Shown one piece after another: positions 16,867 to 24,126 of a stretch of 37,592 bases of DNA. Each line of letters starts with the position of its first letter. Position 1 is the first letter of the stretch. The translations under genes and the position numbers were made by a program. The notes beneath the pieces are model-generated. The model did no database searches and was not told where the DNA came from. It saw only the letters and a program-made list of their open reading frames with translations. Origin of the DNA: an uncultured Prevotellaceae bacterium (lineage in GTDB: Bacteria; Bacteroidota; Bacteroidia; Bacteroidales; Bacteroidaceae); contig CAMADY010000017.1 of NCBI GenBank assembly GCA_945831805.1, forward strand, positions 1 to 37,592, in the 5' to 3' direction.

Positions 16867-17567
16867 TGAATGTTAATAAACATATGAAGTATAAAATAAT
16901 CATTTCATTTTTTATCATAGCGATAATTGTTGGTGCATGTCTTTTCTTCTTATTCTCTAGCAGAGGATATGACGACACCGAATATGGAAAGGATTTACTT
17001 TGGGGAGAGAATGGTGTAGAGCAAAACGATTCTGCTGCGTTTGTAGAGTTTGAGAAACTCGTAAATCGTGGAAATCCTTATGCCAAATATTTTCTGGGGA
17101 CTTGCTACGAGGAAAGTAAAGGTGTAAATGAAAATTACACCAAAGCGAATGAATTGTATAAAGAAGCGATAAGTGATCTCACTAGGTTGGCAGATAAAAA
17201 AGATGCCGATGCACAGAGATTATTAGGCCATTGCTATTATTATGGTAAAGGTGTTGAGCAGAACAAAGTGGCTGCAGTAAAATGGTATAGGCTTGCGGCA
17301 GAGTTGGGAAATACAAATGCTCAACACGATTTAGGAACTTGCTATCATAATGGTGAAGGAGTTAAGCAAGATTTCAAAGAGGCGGTGAAATGGCATAGAT
17401 GTGCAGCAGAACAAGGAATGGAGGTTGCTCAATACAATTTAGGTTGCTGCTATTATAATGGTGAAGGGATAGGGAAGAATTATACAGAAGCGGTGAAATT
17501 GTTTAAACTTGCAGCAAAGCAGGGAAATGTGAATGCAAAATCCATTTTGAATAAAATTGGAAAATAA
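16866..17567 (+). CDS. Membrane-anchored Sel1-repeat protein
   Basis: The 233-residue protein has an N-terminal membrane helix (about residues 9-31), a short linker, and four Sel1-like repeats at about 71-105, 113-148, 149-184 and 185-220, each with the A-x-x-x-LG-x-CY-x-x-G-x-GV pattern. The residues IVGAC inside the helix are lipobox-like, but hydrophobic residues follow the Cys, so a plain anchor is likelier. Sel1 repeats are alpha-solenoid scaffolds for protein partners. The start codon overlaps the previous stop (TAATG at 16864-16868), so translation is coupled to the GHKL/STAS-like gene. The sequence is distinctly AT-rich. The repeats probably dock a partner, perhaps the GHKL protein, at the membrane (inference). 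Confidence 0.85.
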   Translation: MNVNKHMKYKIIISFFIIAIIVGACLFFLFSSRGYDDTEYGKDLLWGENGVEQNDSAAFVEFEKLVNRGNPYAKYFLGTCYEESKGVNENYTKANELYKEAISDLTRLADKKDADAQRLLGHCYYYGKGVEQNKVAAVKWYRLAAELGNTNAQHDLGTCYHNGEGVKQDFKEAVKWHRCAAEQGMEVAQYNLGCCYYNGEGIGKNYTEAVKLFKLAAKQGNVNAKSILNKIGK

Positions 17568-17574
17568 CTATTTC

Positions 17575-18016
17575 CGACATCACCTCAACCTGTCTAAAAT
17601 CACTGGTGTATAAAATCTTCGACCGTATAGATATACAATGCGAGATTCAGCCCGTGCCGTTTGAGGATATCTCCAAGCAGCAGGAGGGCGAGAAGAGTGC
17701 TGCAATACGTGAGCGTGTCATCAAGGCTCGCAAGATTCAGGAGGAGCGTTATAAGGACTTTCCGCACATCCACTGCAACGCACAGATGACCGACCGCATG
17801 CTCCATGAGTTCTGCCAGACGGACGAAGAGTCGATGGAGATGCTGAAACTCGCGATGAAGCGTTACTCATTAAGTGCCCGTGCCTACTCCCGCATCATGA
17901 AGGTGGCGCGCACCATCGCCGACCTCGCTGGTTCCGACATGATACGCAAGGACCACATCTACGAAGCTGTCAGCTATCGTTCCCTAGACCGCAGCGACTG
18001 GTGCGAGAGGACGTAA
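17575..18016 (+). pseudogene. Displaced comM 3' fragment with diverged, frameshifted upstream scrap
   Basis: From 17630 this repeats the intact comM end. Just upstream, 17575-17607 reads R-H-H-L-N-L-S-K-I-T-G, homologous to but different from R-H-R-Y-M-S-K-I-S-G of the intact gene. A 10-base stretch that breaks the frame follows, then F-D-R-I-D-I, where the intact gene has M-D-R-V-D-I. No ATPase core is present. A GTG at 17606 could start a 136-residue C-terminal domain, but no promoter is evident. The scrap shows that this copy was once part of a longer, somewhat different comM. Confidence 0.8.
17630..18016 (+). repeat. Direct repeat, copy 2 (3' end of comM)
   Basis: This is the partner of 15425-15811, apparently identical across 387 bases. 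Identity starts at GATATACAATG and continues two bases past the TAA stop. It is long enough for homologous recombination, which would delete the 2.2 kb between the repeats and still leave an intact comM. Confidence 0.9.
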
Positions 18017-18028
18017 GGCTATAGGAGT

Positions 18029-18076
18029 AGAAAAAGAATCATGAGCGTTGCATTTTCTGGAGAAGGAGTGGTTTAA
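18029..18076 (+). pseudogene. Remnant of a GHKL-gene 5' end after comM copy 2
   Basis: The bases around 18029-18057 match the leader and start of the GHKL/STAS-like gene (AGAAAAAGAA, then ATGAGCGTTGCATTTT here; AGAGAAAGAA, then ATGAACGTTGCATTTT at 15913). After that, GAGAAGGAG also recurs. The frame here encodes M-S-V-A-F-S-G-E-G-V-V and stops at 18076. It looks like the leftover of a second cassette deleted down to its first codons. Confidence 0.55.
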
Positions 18077-18102
18077 GAAAAAAATATAGATAAAGAAAAA
18101 AA

Positions 18103-19440
18103 ATGGTACTGAATTACATTTTTGTGGCGTTCTTCATGATAGCCTTCGCGATAGGTCTGTTCAGGCTTGTCGTAATGGGTGACGTGGAGGTGTTCCCGGC
18201 AATGATGAACTCTACGTTCGAGTCATCCAAGACGGCATTCGAGATATCACTCGGACTGACCGGCGTGCTGTCGCTATGGCTCGGCATCATGAAGATTGGC
18301 GAGAAGGGTGGGGTGGTGAACGTCATAGCACGTATCCTCTCGCCGGTGTTCTGCAAACTGTTCCCCGACATCCCTAAGGGCCATCCCGTGACGGGCAGCA
18401 TCTTCATGAATATCGCAGCGAACATGCTCGGCCTCGACAATGCCGCAACACCGCTCGGCCTAAAGGCAATGGAGCAGATGCAGGAGCTGAACAGACAGAA
18501 GGTGGAAAGGGAATTTAACGTCTCTTCCGACAACACCGATGCTGGGCAAAAGGCCTCTTCAAACAACACCGATGCTGGGCACCTCGAAGCCAGGAAAGCT
18601 GAGGCTCTTGCTACGGCGACGAACCCTATGATAATGTTCCTTGTGCTCAACACCTCGGGACTGACGCTCATTCCTGTCAGTATCATGGTGTATAGGGCGC
18701 AGATGGGTGCCGCACAGCCTACGGACATCTTCATACCAATCCTCATCGCCACGTTCTTCGCAACCCTCGCCGGCATCATCATCACCAGCATCTACCAGAA
18801 GATAAACCTCTTCAACCGCACGATGCTGCTGACGCTCGGCGGCATGTGTGCTGCCGTCGGTGGCATTATCTGGGCATTCTCGCAGATGGATAAGGACACG
18901 ATGAACAACGTCTCCACCACCTCTGCCAATGTGCTGCTGATGACCATCATCACCGGCTTCATCGCTGCCGCCGTCCGCAAGAAGGTCAACGTCTATGAGG
19001 CATTCATCGAAGGTGCGAAAGAAGGTTTCACCACCGCCATCCGCATCATACCATACCTCGTGGCCATCCTTGTCGGCATCGGAGTCTTCCGTGCCTCAGG
19101 AGCCATGGACGCCCTCATCGACGGCATCAAGTGGGGCGTGGAGATCTGCGGTCTCAATGCAGACTTCGTCGGTGCGCTGCCAACAGCCCTCATGAAGCCG
19201 CTCTCCGGTTCCGGTGCACGCGGCATGATGGTCGATGCCATGACGACCTATGGTGCCGACTCCTTCATAGGCCGTCTCTCATGCATCTTCCAGGGTTCCA
19301 CCGACACCACCTTCTACATCCTCGCAGTCTATTTCGGCAGCGTAGGCATCCGCAACACCCGTCATGCCGTAGCCTGCGGACTCCTTGCAGACCTCGCCGG
19401 TGTCATAGCGGCCATTGCCATTGCCTATCTCTTCTTCTAG
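18103..19440 (+). CDS. SpmA-SpmB fusion nucleoside-recognition (Gate) membrane protein
   Basis: The 445-residue protein has about ten membrane helices in two Gate-domain halves. The first (about 1-215) resembles SpmA (GHPVTGSIFMNIAANMLGLDNAATPLGLKAMEQMQ), the second (about 270-445) SpmB (IRIIPYLVAILVGIGVFRASGAMD, LPTALMKPLSGSGARGMM, GSTDTTFYILAVYFGSVG). In spore formers these are two proteins linked to spore-core dehydration; in non-sporing Bacteroidota the fusion is common and its substrate is unknown. The linker after the first half contains two near-identical 11-residue units (18522-18581). The ATG at 18103 follows an A-rich leader. No promoter of the TAnnTTTG type is visible just upstream. 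Confidence 0.85.
   Translation: MVLNYIFVAFFMIAFAIGLFRLVVMGDVEVFPAMMNSTFESSKTAFEISLGLTGVLSLWLGIMKIGEKGGVVNVIARILSPVFCKLFPDIPKGHPVTGSIFMNIAANMLGLDNAATPLGLKAMEQMQELNRQKVEREFNVSSDNTDAGQKASSNNTDAGHLEARKAEALATATNPMIMFLVLNTSGLTLIPVSIMVYRAQMGAAQPTDIFIPILIATFFATLAGIIITSIYQKINLFNRTMLLTLGGMCAAVGGIIWAFSQMDKDTMNNVSTTSANVLLMTIITGFIAAAVRKKVNVYEAFIEGAKEGFTTAIRIIPYLVAILVGIGVFRASGAMDALIDGIKWGVEICGLNADFVGALPTALMKPLSGSGARGMMVDAMTTYGADSFIGRLSCIFQGSTDTTFYILAVYFGSVGIRNTRHAVACGLLADLAGVIAAIAIAYLFF
18522..18581 (+). repeat. In-frame 33-base tandem repeat in the spmAB linker
   Basis: CTCTTC-NNA-CAACACCGATGCTGGGCA occurs at 18522-18548 and 18555-18581, an offset of 33 bases, with two mismatches. It encodes SSDNTDAGQKA followed by SSNNTDAGHLE in the cytosolic linker, so copy number can change without breaking the frame. 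Confidence 0.75.
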
Positions 19441-19529
19441 TAATCTGCGTAAAGGCACAGACCATAACGTCAGAGTCAAGGACAGACCATAATGACGGTC
19501 ATCAAGAATATAGCCTTCAAGGCGGTTCT

Positions 19530-19634
19530 GTTACAATTCAGTTACAAAGATATTGCAATCCGGTTACAATCGCGGGTTGCAATATTTTTTTATTATTCTC
19601 GAAACATTTTTGTAATACGGCAGAGATAATTTTG
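19530..19634 (+). promoter_or_regulatory. Pho-box-like array and promoter of porin-ppk-ppx
   Basis: GTTACAA-like heptamers start at 19530, 19541, 19552 (ATTGCAA) and 19563, an exact 11-base period. Nearer the gene, TTGTAAT (19610-19616) lies exactly 10 bases before the -7 element TAATTTTG (19627-19634), with TCGAAAC one 11-base step further up (19599-19605). E. coli Pho boxes also consist of heptamers every 11 bases, placed about 10 bases before the -10. The motif letters differ, so binding by a PhoB protein is inference supported by the phosphate genes downstream. Confidence 0.7.
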
Positions 19635-19679
19635 CAGCGCCAAAGGGGGGCACATCATCATCTCCCCTCGACGAACTAT

Positions 19680-20771
19680 ATGAACAAAGAAAACGCAAAG
19701 AAGTTTCAAACCATCTGCAATGGAGCGAGAGCCATTATCCTCGCCCTCCTGCTGTCATTCATTTACGTAGGGCTGTCCAGCGCCCAGGAACTCCCGGAGA
19801 TACACGGTATCCTTCGCGGAAAGTTCGAGTACCAGCCCGACCTTGGAGCCGGCCGTTTCGAGGTACGCAACGCACGCCTCTCTGCCAGCGGCAAGCTCCC
19901 TCTCCGTTCCGAGTACAAACTTGAGGTCGATCTGTGCGACGAGTCCTCTATAAAGATGAAGGACGCATGGCTGAGGGTCAACCCCGTCAGCTCCCTTCGC
20001 CTCACCATCGGTCAGCAGCGCATGCCCTTCACCATCGATGCCCACCGCAATCCCTCAGTACAATACTTCGCTAACCGCTCGTTCATAGCAAAGCAGGTTG
20101 GCGACATGCGCGACGTAGGCTTCCAGGCTGGCTACGACATCGTCGGTGGCGACGGTGGCCGTAAGCTTCTCTCCATCGATGCCGGCATCTTCAACGGCAG
20201 CAACCTTGACAACCAGAAGACGGCGTGGTTCAAGTCCCCAGGCTACTCCGTACGCCTGCAGTGGTTCCCCGTCGAAGGCCTCGCCATCATTCCTAGCGTG
20301 CAGCATCAGCAGATAGCGGAGCGCAAAGCCTCATACACATCCTTTGACTTTGGTGCGTACTATGAAAAGCGCGGCTGGCACCTGGAGGCGGAGTACCTTC
20401 ATAAGCACTACGCCAACAGTGCCTTCAGCAACTGCAATGCCGTCGATGCCATGGTCATCTACAAGCAGAAGCTCCATAGCGACAAGAGCCTCGTGGAGAG
20501 CATCTCATGCCTCGGACGCTATGACTGGATGCAGGACCACTCCTCCGGCAAGAGCGGCTTCGAGAAGGATGCCGACGGCAATGCCACCTCCGCCCTCGCC
20601 CTCACCGATGCAGAGCGCCATCGCATGACTCTCGGTGCCACCTTCTCCATCCGCAACCCATACTTCCCTACCGACCTCCGCGTCAACTACGAGAAATACT
20701 GGTATCCACACGGCGGAGCGAAGGAGAGCGAGCAGGACAAGCTAGTCTGCGAACTCATGATAAGGTTCTAA
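19680..20771 (+). CDS. Phosphate-selective porin (OprO/OprP type)
   Basis: From ATG 19680 the protein has 363 residues with a signal peptide (about 1-36, ending SSAQ). The barrel sequence includes GILRGKFEYQPDLGAGRFEVRNARLSASG, the LRLTIGQQRMPFTIDAHRNP segment typical of O/P porins, and a C-terminal LVCELMIRF ending in Phe. The family forms outer-membrane trimers that pass phosphate or polyphosphate. The frame stays open upstream into spmAB (to 19131), but only 19680 gives a signal peptide and lies after the promoter. ppk follows after 49 bases. Confidence 0.85.
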   Translation: MNKENAKKFQTICNGARAIILALLLSFIYVGLSSAQELPEIHGILRGKFEYQPDLGAGRFEVRNARLSASGKLPLRSEYKLEVDLCDESSIKMKDAWLRVNPVSSLRLTIGQQRMPFTIDAHRNPSVQYFANRSFIAKQVGDMRDVGFQAGYDIVGGDGGRKLLSIDAGIFNGSNLDNQKTAWFKSPGYSVRLQWFPVEGLAIIPSVQHQQIAERKASYTSFDFGAYYEKRGWHLEAEYLHKHYANSAFSNCNAVDAMVIYKQKLHSDKSLVESISCLGRYDWMQDHSSGKSGFEKDADGNATSALALTDAERHRMTLGATFSIRNPYFPTDLRVNYEKYWYPHGGAKESEQDKLVCELMIRF

Positions 20772-20820
20772 CCCAACCGCATAACCGTAAAACCAACCAA
20801 CTAAACAACCATACCGCCAA

Positions 20821-22884
20821 ATGTCAAAACAACTAAAAACTATCGAACGCGATGTGTCATGGATGTACTTTAACCATCGCATATTAGAGGAGGCCCGCAA
20901 GAGTACCGTACCCGTCCTTGAGCGCATGAGCTTCCTTGGTATCTACTCCAACAATCTCGACGAGTTCTTCAGGGTCCGCATGGCATGCATCAACCGCACC
21001 ATACGCCTCTGCGAGCCACGCACGAAGGCCGAGGAGAAAGAACACGAGACGCTGCTGAAGGTACAGAAGGAGATAAACAAGCTCAACGCACTCTACAGTC
21101 AGGAATACCAGATGGCCGTTAACGAAGTCGTGGAGCAGCTCCAGAAAGACCATATCAACATCGTCAACGAGACGCAGCTCGACGATAAGCAGCGCCTCTT
21201 CGTGGAGGACTACTACCGCCATCGCATCATGGGACGCCTCTCGCCGCTGTGGATCGACGAAGTGAAGCACTTCGACAATGAGGGCGACGACACCATATAC
21301 TTCATCGTGCGCATCGTACGCAAGAGCGGCAAGCCTGGCTACGCCCTCATGCCCCTGCCCATCGACAGCTGTGGCCGATGGCTCGTTATACCGTCGCCCG
21401 AAGGCAAGGAAGACGAGAAGTACGTCATGTACCTCGACGACGTGATACGCACCTGCATCAGCATGACCTTCCCAGGCATCGACTACCAGAAGTTCGAGGC
21501 GTGGAGCTTCAAGTTCACGCGCGACGCAGAGATGGAGATCGACAACGACCTTCGCAACGGACTCATGCAGAAGGTTCAGAAGGGTGTAAAGTCTAGACGT
21601 GGTGGCACGCCACTCCGTATCGTCTATGATGAGAACATCCCCGAGGGAGCACTGCGCCGCATCAAGAAGCTCCTCAATGGCGGCCGCAAGACCGACACCG
21701 CCATCAAGGGTGGCAGATACCAGAACCACAAGGACTTCATGAAGTTCCCCGACTGCGGCAGGCGCGACCTCAAGTACCCTCGCTGGACGCCACTGCTGCC
21801 CGATGCCTTCAACAGCGGCAGGAGCATCTTCGACGTCATTAGGGAGAAAGACCGCTTCCTCCACGTGCCGTACCACAGCTTCGACGGCTACGTACGCCTC
21901 CTCCACGAGGCCGCCATCAATCCTAACGTCAAGTCCATCAAGACCACTCTCTATCGCCTTGCCAAGGATTCGAAGGTCATCAATGCCCTAATTTGCGCAG
22001 CCCAGAACGGCAAGCGCGTCACCGTCGTCATAGAGCTCTTCGCACGCTTCGATGAGGCAAGTAACATCACGTGGAGCAAGAAGCTTCAGGAAGCCGGCGT
22101 CAACGTCATCTTCGGCATCGAGGGCCTCAAGATCCACTCCAAGATAACGCTCGTGAAGTTCACCAACGGACAGTCCGTGGCATGCATCTCTACCGGCAAT
22201 TTCCACGAAGGCAACGCCAGCGCATATACTGACATGCTCATGTTCACCGCAAGGCGCAATCTCACCGAGGACGTCGATAAGGTCTTCAAATTCATCGAGA
22301 AGCCGTACTCGCAGCCAAAGTTCAAGGAGCTCCTCGTCTCTCCTAACGATATGAAGAAGAACTTCCTTCAGCTCATCGACCAGGAGATTAAGAACCACCT
22401 CGCCGGCAAGCCTGCCTACATACGCATCAAGATAAACCACGTCACTGACCCTCAGATGGTTCAGAAGGTATATGACGCTGCCATGGCAGGCGTAAAGGTT
22501 GACATGCTCATCCGTGGCAACTGCTCCCTCACCGACAACAGCGCCACACGTCCATGTCTCACCATCCGCGGTATCATAGACCGCTACCTTGAGCACGCAC
22601 GCATCTTCTGCTTCTGCAACGGCGGCGAAGAGAAAGTCTTCCTCGGTTCCGCCGACTGGATGACGCGCAACCTCGACTATAGAATAGAGGTCGTAGCACC
22701 TGTCTATGACCCCGACATCAAGGCCGAGTGCCGCCGAATCGTGGATTGGGGACTTCTGGACAACCAGCAGGGACGCCTCGTTGCCGGCGTTACCGACGAG
22801 CAACAAAATGCCGCCCCTCTCTTCCGTTCCCAGCAAGCCCTCTACGAATATTACTCAACCGCAAGAACCCCAAACACCAAATGA
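20821..22884 (+). CDS. ppk1: Polyphosphate kinase 1
   Basis: The 687 residues show the PPK1 domains in order: N-terminal domain with ERDVSWMYFNHRILEEA and ERMSFLGIYSNNLDEFFRVRMA, head domain, then two phospholipase-D-like catalytic domains. The likely phospho-accepting His is in LKIHSKITLV (about residue 439), followed by STGNFHEGNASAYTDM and, in the last domain, YLEHARIFCF and FLGSADWMTRNLDYRIE. The enzyme makes polyphosphate from ATP reversibly. The stop codon overlaps the ppx start (ATGA at 22881-22884), so synthesis and breakdown enzymes are made from one message under the Pho-like promoter. Confidence 0.93.
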   Translation: MSKQLKTIERDVSWMYFNHRILEEARKSTVPVLERMSFLGIYSNNLDEFFRVRMACINRTIRLCEPRTKAEEKEHETLLKVQKEINKLNALYSQEYQMAVNEVVEQLQKDHINIVNETQLDDKQRLFVEDYYRHRIMGRLSPLWIDEVKHFDNEGDDTIYFIVRIVRKSGKPGYALMPLPIDSCGRWLVIPSPEGKEDEKYVMYLDDVIRTCISMTFPGIDYQKFEAWSFKFTRDAEMEIDNDLRNGLMQKVQKGVKSRRGGTPLRIVYDENIPEGALRRIKKLLNGGRKTDTAIKGGRYQNHKDFMKFPDCGRRDLKYPRWTPLLPDAFNSGRSIFDVIREKDRFLHVPYHSFDGYVRLLHEAAINPNVKSIKTTLYRLAKDSKVINALICAAQNGKRVTVVIELFARFDEASNITWSKKLQEAGVNVIFGIEGLKIHSKITLVKFTNGQSVACISTGNFHEGNASAYTDMLMFTARRNLTEDVDKVFKFIEKPYSQPKFKELLVSPNDMKKNFLQLIDQEIKNHLAGKPAYIRIKINHVTDPQMVQKVYDAAMAGVKVDMLIRGNCSLTDNSATRPCLTIRGIIDRYLEHARIFCFCNGGEEKVFLGSADWMTRNLDYRIEVVAPVYDPDIKAECRRIVDWGLLDNQQGRLVAGVTDEQQNAAPLFRSQQALYEYYSTARTPNTK

Positions 22885-23783
22885 CAGAAATCCAACAGAA
22901 AAAAGCCTTTAACCTCGCAGCCATCGACATCGGTTCCAATGCTGCCAGGATACTCATCAAGCAAGTCAAAAAGACCAACAAAGGCGTCCACATGAAGAAA
23001 CTCCAGTTCCTGCGCATACCACTGCGCCTCGGACTCGACGTCTTCACCGAGGGTCGCATCGGCAAAGAGCGCGAGAAGATGCTCATCAGGACCATGAAAA
23101 TCTTCCGTCAGCTCCTTATACTGTACAACGTAGAAGACTATCTCATCTACGCCACCTCAGCCTTCCGCGATGCGAAGAACGGCAAGAGCATCCTCCGCTC
23201 TATCCACAAGAACACGAAGCTCGACATCCAAATTATCAGCGGTGAAGAAGAGGCGAAGGTCATCCATGATAACTTCTACGCCACCGGCAATCTCCTCTAC
23301 ATGGATGTCGGAGGCGGTTCCACGGAGCTCTCCCTTGTCTGCGAAGGCAAGCTCATGGAGAGTCGCTCCATCAATATCGGTACCATCCGCCTCCTCAAGG
23401 ACACCATCACGCCACAGCAGTGGGAAGACATGATACAGCAGGTCAAGGACATCTCCGCAGGCATCGACAACATACACATTGTCGGGTCCGGAGGCAACAT
23501 CAATAAGCTCATACGCCTCATCTACAAGAACGATAAGAAGCGCATGGAGCTCTCCGTTGTCAGCCTCTCAAACCTCTACAAGAAGATGTCCACCATGTCG
23601 CTCGAAGAACTCATCGAGAACTACGACCTCCGCGAGAGCCGTGCCGACGTCATCGTCCCTGCCGCACAGCTCTTCCTCATGGTGGCAAGCCTCGTCGGCG
23701 CTCACACCATCACCGTCCCTAACGTAGGCCTTGCCGACGGCATGATCAACATGATGGCCGACCGCATCTTCAGCAAGAGTTAG
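22881..23783 (+). CDS. ppx: Ppx/GppA-family exopolyphosphatase
   Basis: From the ATG overlapping the ppk stop, the protein has 300 residues. ASKHA-fold motifs are clear: phosphate 1 loop AAIDIGSNAARILI, IISGEEEAKVIH, phosphate 2 loop LLYMDVGGGSTELSL, and HIVGSGGNINKL. The family removes terminal phosphate from polyphosphate or from pppGpp. It lacks the C-terminal HD-type domain of long Ppx enzymes, as in other short members. Upstream codons in the same frame lie inside ppk and are not used here. Confidence 0.88.
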   Translation: MTEIQQKKAFNLAAIDIGSNAARILIKQVKKTNKGVHMKKLQFLRIPLRLGLDVFTEGRIGKEREKMLIRTMKIFRQLLILYNVEDYLIYATSAFRDAKNGKSILRSIHKNTKLDIQIISGEEEAKVIHDNFYATGNLLYMDVGGGSTELSLVCEGKLMESRSINIGTIRLLKDTITPQQWEDMIQQVKDISAGIDNIHIVGSGGNINKLIRLIYKNDKKRMELSVVSLSNLYKKMSTMSLEELIENYDLRESRADVIVPAAQLFLMVASLVGAHTITVPNVGLADGMINMMADRIFSKS

Positions 23784-23810
23784 CTATTCCCTCCATAATG
23801 TCCTTTATAC

Positions 23811-23857
23811 CTGATTGCGGCAAACCCTCCACAGAGCTTGCTGCAATCAGTTTTTTT
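23811..23857 (+). terminator. Terminator after ppx
   Basis: The arms 23811-23823 and 23838-23850 pair over 13 positions (one G-U) around a 14-base loop and are followed by TTTTTTT at 23851-23857. Confidence 0.85.
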
Positions 23858-24126
23858 ACTGAACAAAGGAATTGTTGTAATGGATGTTAAAGAGATGCGT
23901 TGCAATGCCATCGTGCATCGTAGCGCATTTTATATGCAGGAAATGTAGTAACTTTACGCTGTCAACATCAGAGACGCGCTCCGGCGTTCGCACTATTCAA
24001 CAGATATTTATTAACATTTTTCTGTGAAAAATTTGGAGGTGTAGATATTTTTTTGTAACTTTGCCCACAATTTCACAATTGTCTTACATCAATTTACGAC
24101 ATTAGTTCATAATTTCAGGAGTTTAA
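23858..24126. other. Intergenic region with AraC-gene promoter
   Basis: No protein-like ORF is seen here. The functional element I can identify is a promoter with TTTG at 24032-24035 and TAACTTTG at 24056-24063, 20 bases apart, leaving a leader of about 55 bases before the AraC-type gene. A second, poorer element TAACTTTA lies near 23949. Confidence 0.65.

Larger units (their letters stand above)
15812..17574. mobile_element. Candidate insert between the two comM 3' ends
   Basis: This segment carries the GHKL/STAS-like gene and the Sel1 gene. It is visibly richer in A and T than the comM, lptB and spmAB genes around it. It is bounded by copies of the comM 3' end. I see no integrase, transposase or terminal inverted repeat inside, so it is either cargo moved by recombination in the comM repeat or one unit of a decayed tandem duplication. 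Confidence 0.45.

Noticed and set aside
15812..17574. Insertion sequence or integrative element with its own recombinase
   Set aside because: No transposase, integrase or terminal inverted repeat is seen; only the comM repeats bound the segment.
19131..19679. Long N-terminal extension of the porin frame into spmAB
   Set aside because: The extension reads as His/Arg/Cys-rich out-of-frame sequence over a clear gene. The signal peptide and promoter fit a start at 19680.
22728..22880. N-terminal extension of the ppx frame inside ppk
   Set aside because: The translated stretch is an off-frame shadow of ppk, and the overlapping ATGA at 22881 is a typical coupled start.
23874..23905. GTTGTAA, GTTAAAG and GTTGCAA after ppx as another Pho array
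   Set aside because: Spacings are 12 and 13 bases, not 11, and there is no -7 element at the right distance.
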